Source: an uncultured Clostridia bacterium
GTDB lineage: Bacteria > Bacillota_A > Clostridia > Oscillospirales > Oscillospiraceae
Assembly: GCA_949289625.1 (NCBI GenBank)
Contig: CASEPH010000491.1
Span: 1 to 43,168, forward strand
Direction of reading: 5' to 3'
DNA length: 43,168 nucleotides
In this document: positions 6,836 through 15,784 of the stretch, in pieces
How positions within the stretch are numbered: position 1 is the stretch's first letter
Layout of the letters: every line of letters starts with the position of its first letter
Position numbers and translations under genes: made by a program
Notes under the pieces: model-generated
What the model was told of the DNA's origin: nothing
The model's input: the letters and a program-made list of their open reading frames with translations, nothing else
Database searches by the model: none

Positions 6836-8110
6836 ATGAGCGATTTTAAAACCGTATATCCCGGTCAGTACAGTCCCCGGGAACAGGAGATCCTGGACGC
6901 CACCCGCAAACAACTAGATGCCCAAATCGGAAAGCCCACCCTATTCCCCGTTACCCCCGCCGATCCCACGCTGATGAAGCTCTATGCCAACGCCTGGGAC
7001 CCCTGGAACCCCCTGTTCAACGACGAAGCCTACGCCAAAAACACAAAGTATGGCTCCATCATTGCTATCCCCTGCTGGAAGGAGCCTGGAGCCATGTTCC
7101 CCATGCTGCCCATGAACTACGGCGACAAGCTTCAGCGGGCCAATGACGGCGGTGCCTTCACCATGTACGCCCCCATTTTGCCCGGAGATACCTTCACCAC
7201 CGTTTGCGACGATATGATTATTGAAGATCTCACGCCTCCCGAAGGCAGCACCGGTCGTTATATGCGTCTGGAGGGTCGCGGCAGTTTGTACAATCAGCGG
7301 GGCGAACTGGTCATGACCGGCGTCACCCGGGGCCACAACGTCTTTTCCTTCTATCGGGACGACTACACCGGCCCCAAGGGCCCCCTTTTGGGCGGTGGTC
7401 CCGGCGGCCCGGGTGGTCCGGGCGGAAAAGGTCCTCGAATGCATATGCCGGAGGTCCATCATTATACCGAGGAGGATTGGGAATACATCTCCGAACTCTG
7501 GGCCCAGGAGAAGATCCGCGGTGCAGAGCCCCTCTACTGGGAGGATGTCTCCGTAGGAGATCACCCCACTCCCATCTGTTCCGGCCCCTGGACGGAAATG
7601 GATATGATTAAGGGCCACGGGCTTCAGATCATGGGCCAGCAGCCCCTCCGGGACATTATCAAAACCAAGGAAGGCCGGCAGCGGATGCAGCCCTTCGCCG
7701 ACGCCTATGGCATCTATTATTTCGACACCGCTGCCCACTACTGCCACCGGAATCAGCCCGGCGGCCGAGCCATGTTCTACAACACCACTGGCAGGAATAT
7801 GCTGATTCGGCTGCTGACCAATTATATGGGTGACGACGGTTGGCTACGCTATATCGACTGGCACTTTATGAGCGACGATGGCACCCCGGACAGCTTCTTG
7901 GCCCAGGTCCCTGAAACCGCCGGACGGTGCGTGGATCATCACGGCATGTGCTCCGACTGCATCATCGGCAAAGGCTATGTGACGAAAAAATACATCAACG
8001 ACCAGCAGGAACACTGCATTGACCTGATCTGCTGGGCCGAGAACTGGCCCGACGGCGGTATCGCCCAGGTCATTGCCGCCACGGTGATTCTGCCCTCCAG
8101 GAACACCTGA
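6836..8110 (+). CDS. Two-domain MaoC/FAS1-like hydratase (double hot-dog)
   Basis: A 424-residue cytoplasmic protein related to FAS1-like dehydratase/MaoC proteins, which usually hydrate or dehydrate acyl-CoA thioesters. The N-terminal hot dog carries WDPWNPLFNDEAYA followed by TKYGSIIAIP (about 54-80), the counterpart of the hydratase motif with Phe in place of the usual catalytic His. The second domain opens with LYWEDVSVGD (about 233-241), continues with GPWTEMDMIKGHG and YMGDDGWLRYIDWHF, and ends in CWAENWPDGG. The two are joined by a Gly/Pro linker (about 186-200), unusual for this family. CVDHHGMCSDC (365-375) looks like a metal-binding or redox cluster. AAGGAAG precedes the ATG. Placement after a binding lipoprotein suggests catabolism of an imported compound; the substrate is not identifiable. 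Confidence 0.82.
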   Translation: MSDFKTVYPGQYSPREQEILDATRKQLDAQIGKPTLFPVTPADPTLMKLYANAWDPWNPLFNDEAYAKNTKYGSIIAIPCWKEPGAMFPMLPMNYGDKLQRANDGGAFTMYAPILPGDTFTTVCDDMIIEDLTPPEGSTGRYMRLEGRGSLYNQRGELVMTGVTRGHNVFSFYRDDYTGPKGPLLGGGPGGPGGPGGKGPRMHMPEVHHYTEEDWEYISELWAQEKIRGAEPLYWEDVSVGDHPTPICSGPWTEMDMIKGHGLQIMGQQPLRDIIKTKEGRQRMQPFADAYGIYYFDTAAHYCHRNQPGGRAMFYNTTGRNMLIRLLTNYMGDDGWLRYIDWHFMSDDGTPDSFLAQVPETAGRCVDHHGMCSDCIIGKGYVTKKYINDQQEHCIDLICWAENWPDGGIAQVIAATVILPSRNT

Positions 8111-8126
8111 CAAAGGGACAGCGCAA

Positions 8127-8165
8127 AAGCCGGTGGGAAATTGCAATCCAATTTCCCACCGGCTT
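8127..8165. terminator. Bidirectional terminator between the hydratase and MATE exporter 1
   Basis: Stem of 16 bp (AAGCCGGTGGGAAATT and its complement) with a 7-base loop in a convergent gap. The T-rich stretch after it on the plus strand is interrupted; the minus strand has an A/T-rich flank. Confidence 0.75.
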
Positions 8166-8193
8166 ATTCTTCTTTCTTGGAAACACCTCAGCA

Positions 8194-9540
8194 TTACGCC
8201 ATGCCCGCAAAATCCCGGACCATCTTCCGCCGCAGCACAATGGCCAGGATCATGCTCAAAAACTCCGCCACTGCTACGGAAGCCCAAACCATTTCCAGCC
8301 GTTCCGTCAGACTCAAAAGCCAGGCAATGGGCACCATAAAGATCAGCTGCCGGCAGAGATTCACCACCAGGGTATACCGGCTACGCCCAAGGGACTGGAA
8401 GGAGGAAGACAAAATCACAGCCGTAGCGCCAAAAGGCAAACTGAGACAGGTCAGCCGCAAAGCCACCGTGCCGATGGCAAACATATTTTCCGTGGCGGAA
8501 AACAGCTCCAGCAGTTGGGTGGGGCAGAGTTCAAAGATCACCAGCAGCAGGCACATGAGAATCAATGCCACCGCCAGGGCCAGGTGGATGGTCTTATGGA
8601 CCCGATCCATTTTCCCAGCACCGTAGTTGTAGGAGATCATGGGGATCGTCCCGTTGTTCAGTCCAAAGACCGGCATAAAGGCAAAATTCTGCAGTTTAAG
8701 CCAGATACCAAAGGCAGCCGTAGCCGTGGTGGAAAAGCCCAACAGGATCTGATTCATGCAGAAGCTCATGGCAGAACCCAGTCCCACGGTAATGATGGAG
8801 GGAATCCCCACGGAATAGATCTCCTTCAGCGAACGTCCATCCGGAAGCATAGCCTGAAGATGAAGGCGAACAGAATTCTGCTTTTTCATGGCCATGAGGA
8901 AAGCGACAATTGCCGCCACAATCTGCCCCAGTACCGTAGCCACGGCGGCACCGGTGACACCCATTTCCGGAAAGGGTCCAATGCCAAAGATCAGCAGCGG
9001 ATCAAAAATAATGTTGAAAACAGCGCCTGTGGCCTGGGAAATCATGGAACACACCGTGTGTCCCGTGGCCACCAGCAGTTTTTCAAAGTTTTGACCAAAA
9101 AATGCACCAAAGGACACCACGCACACCACGGAAAGATAGGCGACGCCATCCTCCACGATCTCCGCCACATTTGTCTGCATCCGGTAATATGGGCCCACCA
9201 CAAAGAGTCCTACCAGCACAAATATGACACAGTAGCACACAGACAGGAACACCGCCACGTTGGCAATCTTTTCTGCATCCCGCTGCCGCTGCTGTCCCAG
9301 ATAGCGAGGCACCAGCGCATTGACGCCCACCCCGGTGCCTACGCCGATGGCCGTGATGATATTCTGCATGGGAAATGCGATGGATACCGCAGTCAGCGCA
9401 TTTTCACTAATCTGGGCCACAAAAATGGAGTCCACCACATTATATAAAGCCTGAATGAAGAATGAGATCATCATGGGGATACTCATCACCATTAGCAGCC
9501 GGCCGATCGGCATGGTTCCCAATTTGTTTTCCTGTGCCAT
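8194..9540 (-). CDS. MATE-family multidrug/sodium antiporter (exporter 1)
   Basis: A 448-residue membrane transporter with about 12 helices in two homologous halves. The N-terminal half shows PIGRLLMVMSIPMMISFFIQALYN and VDSIFVAQISENALTAVSIAFP, and the second half repeats the pattern at FGLNNGTIPMISYNYGAG. MATE proteins expel drugs or metabolites using a Na+ or H+ gradient. The start was placed at MAQENK because GGAGG stands 6 bases before it; the in-frame ATG two codons upstream directly abuts GGAGG. It is divergent from groES. It differs clearly in sequence from the two other MATE genes here, so it is not a recent duplicate. Confidence 0.93.
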   Translation of the reverse strand: MAQENKLGTMPIGRLLMVMSIPMMISFFIQALYNVVDSIFVAQISENALTAVSIAFPMQNIITAIGVGTGVGVNALVPRYLGQQRQRDAEKIANVAVFLSVCYCVIFVLVGLFVVGPYYRMQTNVAEIVEDGVAYLSVVCVVSFGAFFGQNFEKLLVATGHTVCSMISQATGAVFNIIFDPLLIFGIGPFPEMGVTGAAVATVLGQIVAAIVAFLMAMKKQNSVRLHLQAMLPDGRSLKEIYSVGIPSIITVGLGSAMSFCMNQILLGFSTTATAAFGIWLKLQNFAFMPVFGLNNGTIPMISYNYGAGKMDRVHKTIHLALAVALILMCLLLVIFELCPTQLLELFSATENMFAIGTVALRLTCLSLPFGATAVILSSSFQSLGRSRYTLVVNLCRQLIFMVPIAWLLSLTERLEMVWASVAVAEFLSMILAIVLRRKMVRDFAGMA

Positions 9541-9595
9541 GGTCATCCTCCGTATTTCAAAAAATTGACCCAGAGGTTCGCCTCCGAGCCCTTTC

Positions 9596-9624
9596 ATTAT
9601 AACGCACTTTTGTCGAAATGGAAA
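9596..9624 (-). promoter_or_regulatory. Probable promoter of MATE exporter 1
   Basis: On the minus strand TTTCCA (9624-9619) is followed after 17 bases by TATAAT (9601-9596). Confidence 0.5.
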
Positions 9625-9717
9625 GATGTTTTGTAGCAGAAACTTCTTTTCCTCGAATTCCGTTTTGTTTAGAAAAAGTTCATAAGAAAATACTTGTTAA
9701 ATTGTGCAAATTGACAC

Positions 9718-9746
9718 TTGTAGAATCCTTGCCATTGGGCTATTAT
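9718..9746 (+). promoter_or_regulatory. groES-groEL promoter
   Basis: TTGTAG (9718-9723), a 17-base spacer and TATTAT (9741-9746) place transcription start at or inside the CIRCE element that follows. The 9541-9848 gap otherwise holds only the divergent MATE promoter. Confidence 0.65.
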
Positions 9747-9753
9747 ATATCCG

Positions 9754-9780
9754 TTAGCACTCAAGGCGAAAGAGTGCTAA
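9754..9780 (+). promoter_or_regulatory. CIRCE operator (HrcA-binding site)
   Basis: Perfect match to the consensus TTAGCACTC-N9-GAGTGCTAA, directly after the -10. HrcA represses class I heat-shock operons through this site, so groES-groEL is expected to be induced by heat and unfolded protein. hrcA is not in the window. Confidence 0.98.
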
Positions 9781-9848
9781 CGCAACGCTTGTAGAACCAT
9801 GACAGGCCCTGTCGGGCCGTCATATAACACAATTAAGGAGGAACCATT

Positions 9849-10133
9849 ATGAAACTCGTACCCCTGTCTGACAGAGTCATTGTCAAGATGGTAGAGGTGG
9901 AGGAAACCACCGCTTCCGGTATTATCCTGGCTTCCAGCGCCAAAGAAAAGCCCTCTGTGGCCGAGATCGTGGCCGTAGGCCCCGGCGGCATGGTGGACGG
10001 AAACGAAGTTAAGATGACGGTTCAGGTAGGCCAGAAGGTCATCATCGCCAAGTATGCCGGCACCGAAGTCAAGCTGAACAAAGAAGAATACACCATCGTT
10101 CGTCAGAGCGATATTCTCGCAGTTGTGGAATAA
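9849..10133 (+). CDS. groES: Co-chaperonin GroES (10 kDa)
   Basis: A 94-residue lid of the GroEL chamber. It opens with PLSDRVIVKMVEVEETTASGI, continues with the mobile-loop segment ASSAKEKPSVAEIVAVGPG, and closes with KVIIAKYAGTEVKLN and YTIVRQSDILAVV, all canonical. AAGGAGG lies just before the ATG. It is the first gene of the CIRCE-controlled operon, 17 bases before groEL. Confidence 0.99.
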   Translation: MKLVPLSDRVIVKMVEVEETTASGIILASSAKEKPSVAEIVAVGPGGMVDGNEVKMTVQVGQKVIIAKYAGTEVKLNKEEYTIVRQSDILAVVE

Positions 10134-10144
10134 TTTGGAGGTAA

Positions 10145-11791
<1,647 letters not shown>

Positions 11792-11808
11792 TCCTTAAAA
11801 AACGATTT

Positions 11809-11839
11809 CCGGACGCCGCTGCTGCGGCGTCCGGTTTTT
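11809..11839 (+). terminator. Terminator of groES-groEL
   Basis: Stem CCGGACGCCGC/GCGGCGTCCGG with loop TGCT, then TTTTTC. Confidence 0.95.
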
Positions 11840-11855
11840 CTCTCCCGATCCCCGG

Positions 11856-11884
11856 TTGCTTTTCTGGTTCACAGGCATTATAAT
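11856..11884 (+). promoter_or_regulatory. Promoter of MATE exporter 2
   Basis: TTGCTT (11856-11861), a 17-base spacer and TATAAT (11879-11884). The leader then contains a small GC hairpin, GCCCC/GGGGC (11922-11934), followed by an interrupted T stretch, which may act as a weak attenuator. Confidence 0.65.
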
Positions 11885-11964
11885 AATAGTTAGTTCAATA
11901 TGGTAAGCACATCATTTACAGGCCCCTCGGGGGCTTTGCCGTTTTTCAGAAAAGAAGGGATCGT

Positions 11965-13344
11965 TTGCCGCACTCCACCCCAACCTCCAATGATTTTTCC
12001 GTGGGCAGCGTATGGCGGATCATTGTCCGTATGGCTGTACCCATCACGCTGGCACAGCTCATCAACATTCTCTATAACATCGTAGACCGTATGTACATCG
12101 GCCATATTGATGGTGCCGGTGCGCTGGCACTGACAGGCCTTGGCCTTTGCCTGCCCATTATTTCGGCAGTCATGGCTTTTGCCCGGCTCTCCGGCATGGG
12201 CGGCGGTCCCCTGTGCTCCATTGAACGGGGCAAGGGCAACCTGGAGGAAGCAGAACGCATTATGGGCAATTCCTTCACGCTTCTGATCATCTTTGCCGTA
12301 GTTCTGACCATACTGGGCGAAATCTTCCTGCAACCCCTTTTATTCGCCTTTGGCGCCAGTTCTGATACCATCGAATATGCGATGGACTACGCCAGAATTT
12401 ATCTGGCAGGCAACATTTTTGTGCTCATTTCCCTGGGTATGAACAACTTTATCAACGCCCAAGGCTTTGCCCGGATGGGCATGCTCACCACCCTTTTGGG
12501 AGCTGTGGCCAATATTCTGCTGGACCCGCTGTTCATCTTTGTGTTCCATTGGGGCGTTCAAGGGGCCGCATTGGCCACTGTAATCTCTCAGGCGCTTTCT
12601 GCCATTTGGGTCATAAAATTTCTCACGAGTAAACGGGCCATTTTGCGGCTGCGGCTTTCCTACCTCCGGCTCCACTGGGACCGGGTCCGGCGTATTCTGG
12701 GACTGGGCTTCTCCGGCTTTGTTATGGCTCTGACCAACTCCGTGGTCCAAGTGGCCTGCAACTCGGTGCTTTCCGTATTTGGCGGAGACCTCTATGTGGG
12801 CGTAATGACCGTCATCAACTCCATTCGCGAAGTGGTCTCCATGCCCGTACAGGGTATCACAAACGCATCGGAGCCGGTGCTGGGCTTTAACTATGGCGCA
12901 GGAAAGGCCAAGCGTGTCCGTCAAGGAATCGTATTTATCTCTATCTGCGCCGTGTGCTATTCTGTCCTGGTCTGGCTGCTGATCCGCTGTTTCCCCGAAT
13001 TTCTCATTCGCATCTTTAACGAAGATCCGGAGCTGATTGACGCAGCCATTCCTGCTCTGCATCTGTATTTTTGCGCCTTCTTTATGATGGCCATGCAATT
13101 TGCCGGGCAGAGCACCTTTGTGGCTCTGGGAAAAAGCAAGCAGGCTGTCTTTTTCTCCATTTTCCGAAAGGTCATTATCGTGGTTCCCCTGACCCTTTGG
13201 CTGCCCTATGTTGGTGACTTAGGCGCTTCGGGCGTATTTTGGGCGGAAGGCATTTCCAACGTCATTGGCGGCGTTACCTGCTTTGGCACCATGCTGCTGA
13301 CGGTCTACCGGCCCCTGGGCCGGGATGATCTGCCCACTCCTTAA
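11965..13344 (+). CDS. MATE-family exporter 2
   Basis: A 459-residue polytopic membrane protein. The pattern VWRIIVRMAVPITLAQLINILYN and VDRMYIGHIDGAGALALTGLG marks the first MATE repeat; GFVMALTNSVVQVACNSVLS and GITNASEPVLGFNYGAG mark the second. The only in-frame start with a ribosome site is TTG 11965, preceded by AAAGAAGGG; there is no ATG in the expected region. It is followed after 24 bases by a lipid-kinase gene, so both are probably one transcript. The substrate is unknown. The AGMGGGPL-type loop and the second half resemble the NorM/DinF-like branch common in Clostridia rather than exporters 1 or 3. Confidence 0.92.
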   Translation: MPHSTPTSNDFSVGSVWRIIVRMAVPITLAQLINILYNIVDRMYIGHIDGAGALALTGLGLCLPIISAVMAFARLSGMGGGPLCSIERGKGNLEEAERIMGNSFTLLIIFAVVLTILGEIFLQPLLFAFGASSDTIEYAMDYARIYLAGNIFVLISLGMNNFINAQGFARMGMLTTLLGAVANILLDPLFIFVFHWGVQGAALATVISQALSAIWVIKFLTSKRAILRLRLSYLRLHWDRVRRILGLGFSGFVMALTNSVVQVACNSVLSVFGGDLYVGVMTVINSIREVVSMPVQGITNASEPVLGFNYGAGKAKRVRQGIVFISICAVCYSVLVWLLIRCFPEFLIRIFNEDPELIDAAIPALHLYFCAFFMMAMQFAGQSTFVALGKSKQAVFFSIFRKVIIVVPLTLWLPYVGDLGASGVFWAEGISNVIGGVTCFGTMLLTVYRPLGRDDLPTP

Positions 13345-13368
13345 TTTATACGGAAAGAAGGGCTCCCT

Positions 13369-14277
13369 ATGGAACATCTGTTTCTCATCAATCCTCAGGC
13401 CGGCAGAACCAATCCCACCGCCGGAATCACTGCCGCGGCGAAAGCCTTGTGCAGCAAGCTAAAGGAGCCCTTTGACCTGATCGTTTCCCAGCACCCTGGT
13501 CATCTGACGGAAGTGGCTCGCAAGGCAGGGCAATCCGGCCGTCCCCTGCGGCTCTATGCCTGCGGCGGAGACGGCACCCTCAACGAAGTAGTTTCCGGTG
13601 CCGTAGGCTGGGAGAATCTCTCCGTCACCTGTATCCCCTGCGGTTCCGGCAACGACTATATCAAGCAGTTTCCCCATCCGGAGGCCTTTTGTGATTGGAA
13701 CGGCTTTGCAGCGCCCGAAACCCGGCAGGTAGATCTCATTTCCGCCGGAACCCATTATGCCGTCAACGTCTGCTCCGTGGGCTTTGATGCCCGAATCGGC
13801 ACCTCTATCAACGCATTTCGGCATCTGCCGCTGCTTTCCGGACCAAGAGCCTATCAGGCTAGCGTAGTGGTCAATCTCATTAAGGGAATTGCCAAGCCCT
13901 GCCGGGTGGAGCTGGAGGACGGCACCGTTGCCGACGGGGATCTCACCATGGTCTGCGTCTGCAACGGCAGCTGGTATGGCGGCTCCTTTCACCCCGTTCC
14001 CGAGGCCAGCATCTCCGATGGGCTTTTGGATGTTTTGGTGGTCAAACAGGTCTCCCGACTCACTGTGGCCCGTGTGATTCGGGCCTATCAAAAGGGCCAA
14101 TATGCCGACTATCCCGAGCTGATTTCCCACCACCGTGTCCGTTCCCTTCGTATTACTACGCCACAGCCCGAGCCGGTCAATTTGGATGGAGAGCTGATTT
14201 TCAGCAACGACCTGGCCATCGAGGTATTGCCCTCTGCCCTTCGTTTTTTTGCCCCCGCCAAAGCTTGGCAGCCGTAA
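13369..14277 (+). CDS. Diacylglycerol-kinase-like lipid kinase (YegS/BmrU family)
   Basis: Phosphorylates a lipid such as diacylglycerol, recycling it towards phosphatidic acid. The 302-residue protein has the family start FLINPQAGR, the nucleotide signature GGDGTLNEVVSG (about 64-75) and CGSGNDYIK, and the C-terminal lipid-binding half with CNGSWYGGSFHPVPEASISDG and NLDGELI. GAAAGAAGGG precedes the ATG. Coupling to a MATE exporter gene is reminiscent of the Bacillus bmrU-bmr arrangement, in which a YegS-like gene accompanies a drug exporter; any functional link is inferred. Confidence 0.93.
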   Translation: MEHLFLINPQAGRTNPTAGITAAAKALCSKLKEPFDLIVSQHPGHLTEVARKAGQSGRPLRLYACGGDGTLNEVVSGAVGWENLSVTCIPCGSGNDYIKQFPHPEAFCDWNGFAAPETRQVDLISAGTHYAVNVCSVGFDARIGTSINAFRHLPLLSGPRAYQASVVVNLIKGIAKPCRVELEDGTVADGDLTMVCVCNGSWYGGSFHPVPEASISDGLLDVLVVKQVSRLTVARVIRAYQKGQYADYPELISHHRVRSLRITTPQPEPVNLDGELIFSNDLAIEVLPSALRFFAPAKAWQP

Positions 14278-14280
14278 AAC

Positions 14281-14333
14281 ACCCCCTGCTTTCCAACATA
14301 CGTCGCCGTATCGGAAGCAGGGGGTTCTTTTTA
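14281..14333. terminator. Bidirectional terminator between the lipid kinase and the AraC regulator
   Basis: Outer stem ACCCCCTGCTTCC-like (14281-14294 with 14313-14325) and an inner stem ATACG/CGTAT, ending in TTCTTTTT on the plus strand. It lies in a convergent gap and overlaps the stop codon of the regulator. Confidence 0.85.
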
Positions 14334-15614
14334 GGACTTTGTCTTTGGTTCCCGATAAAAGGTCCCAGGGGTGGTATCTTCAAATTTTCGAAAGGCCCGA
14401 TTCATGGTCAACGCGCTGCTGTAGCCCACCTGAGACAGGGTTTCCTTCACCGTCACCCCTTGTGACAACAGCTCTTTGGACAAAGCAATCCGTTTTTGGT
14501 GAATATATTCCAGGGGGCGGATACTCCGGTACTTTTTCAGCATCCGGCTCAGGTATACCGGGTTGATGCTCACCGCATCCGCAACGCTTGCCACATTGAG
14601 GTTTTGATCCGTGAAGTGCGCATCCATATATTCCACCGCCCGCTGGATCCACAGAGGCTCCTGTTCCTCCTCCTGCTTCCGGGCAATGATGGCGTCGAAA
14701 ATGGCGTCCACCTCCCGGGAAATCTCCTGAAGGGACCCGGCATGGACGATTCGAGGTCCCGCCTGAAGCTCCACCAAAAACTCTGGAGAAAACTCCTCCT
14801 CCAAAGAATCGAATACATGCAGAATATCGTTGATGATCCCATAGGCCCGGATCATATAAACCTGAACCGTGGGCCTGGTATGGCCAAATTCTGCGTCCAG
14901 CATCCGGTGTACCAGTTCCCGCGCCGCCTCATAATTGCCGCTGCGGATATGGTTACCCAGGGCCCGCTCAAATTCAAAATGCTCTACCCGTTCCTTGGCA
15001 ATATGGTTCTCCGTCTGCTGGTCATAGAGCAGCACCCGGGCATCATCTCCCGCCATGGCACGATAGTCCAGCAGTGCCTTGACCTGAGTAAATGCTGTGG
15101 GAATGGAGGTATAGCCCCGATGAATTCCGGAAACAGAAAAGCTTACCACCGTGTCATAGTGCGCTTCAAACACCTTGGCTGCCTGTTCCGCCGCCTTGGC
15201 CACAGATTCCAGTGCAACCTCATCCGGCTCCAGCAGGTTCAGCAGCCCCATCAGCTCCCCCTGCACCGTCAGGACATGGCAGATATTTTTTTCCCGCACC
15301 AGATCCTCCATCACATTTCGGACCAAAAAGCGGACATACCGCAGGCTCTCCTGATTGTCCGGGATCTCCTCTCCCACACTGAAGGGCACATCGGAATGGA
15401 TTACAATGGCCATCAGAGCAAACCGATCGGATGGCAAATCCACATGAAATTCCCGACAGTTTGCCTGAAATTCCTCCGGGGACAGCCGGTTGCTGCCCAC
15501 CAAATCCGCAAGAAAGGCCTCACGAGCAAGATTGGCTGCGTTCATGGTCTGCTGCTCCAGTTCCTTCTTCAGCGCTGCGTTTTCTCTGCGCAGCGCCTCC
15601 AGTTCCTCATCCAT
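14331..15614 (-). CDS. AraC-family transcriptional regulator with an N-terminal coiled coil
   Basis: A 427-residue DNA-binding protein. Residues 1-25 are Glu/Lys/Leu-rich (EELEALRRENAALKKELEQQ) and predict a coiled coil for dimerisation. The middle resembles the degenerate GGDEF-like region of YesN-type regulators (SFSVSGIHRGYTSIPTAF, KALLDYRAMAG). The last ~100 residues carry the two AraC helix-turn-helices, with LNVASVADAVSINPVYLSRMLK and VGYSSALTMNRAFRKFEDTTP. There is no receiver domain. GGAGGG precedes the ATG. It is divergent from the lipoprotein gene, the natural target candidate. Confidence 0.93.
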   Translation of the reverse strand: MDEELEALRRENAALKKELEQQTMNAANLAREAFLADLVGSNRLSPEEFQANCREFHVDLPSDRFALMAIVIHSDVPFSVGEEIPDNQESLRYVRFLVRNVMEDLVREKNICHVLTVQGELMGLLNLLEPDEVALESVAKAAEQAAKVFEAHYDTVVSFSVSGIHRGYTSIPTAFTQVKALLDYRAMAGDDARVLLYDQQTENHIAKERVEHFEFERALGNHIRSGNYEAARELVHRMLDAEFGHTRPTVQVYMIRAYGIINDILHVFDSLEEEFSPEFLVELQAGPRIVHAGSLQEISREVDAIFDAIIARKQEEEQEPLWIQRAVEYMDAHFTDQNLNVASVADAVSINPVYLSRMLKKYRSIRPLEYIHQKRIALSKELLSQGVTVKETLSQVGYSSALTMNRAFRKFEDTTPGTFYREPKTKS

Positions 15615-15635
15615 ATGCGTCCCTCCTTCTTAATT

Positions 15636-15664
15636 ATCATAGCCTGTTACGGCTAAATTTTCAA
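15636..15664 (-). promoter_or_regulatory. Promoter of the AraC regulator
   Basis: Minus strand TTGAAA (15664-15659), 17 bases, TATGAT (15641-15636). It is about 45 bases from the divergent lipoprotein promoter, so a single bound regulator could affect both. Confidence 0.6.
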
Positions 15665-15707
15665 GATTTTTGTTTTTCCTTTGTCCCCATTTCCTTTTTC
15701 AGATGGC

Positions 15708-15736
15708 TTGCTTTTTATGTCCCTGGCTGATATACT
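15708..15736 (+). promoter_or_regulatory. Promoter of the propeller-like lipoprotein gene
   Basis: TTGCTT (15708-15713), 17 bases, TATACT (15731-15736) with TGA just before it as an extended -10. Confidence 0.65.
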
Positions 15737-15784
15737 AAAATTACATTACTTGGGTGGTTTTCACCACAACCGGGAGGTATTTCT

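Noticed and set aside
11890..11906. TTA-N11-TAA near the MATE exporter 2 promoter as a MarR site
   Set aside because: Only the outer three bases pair; the inner arms mismatch.
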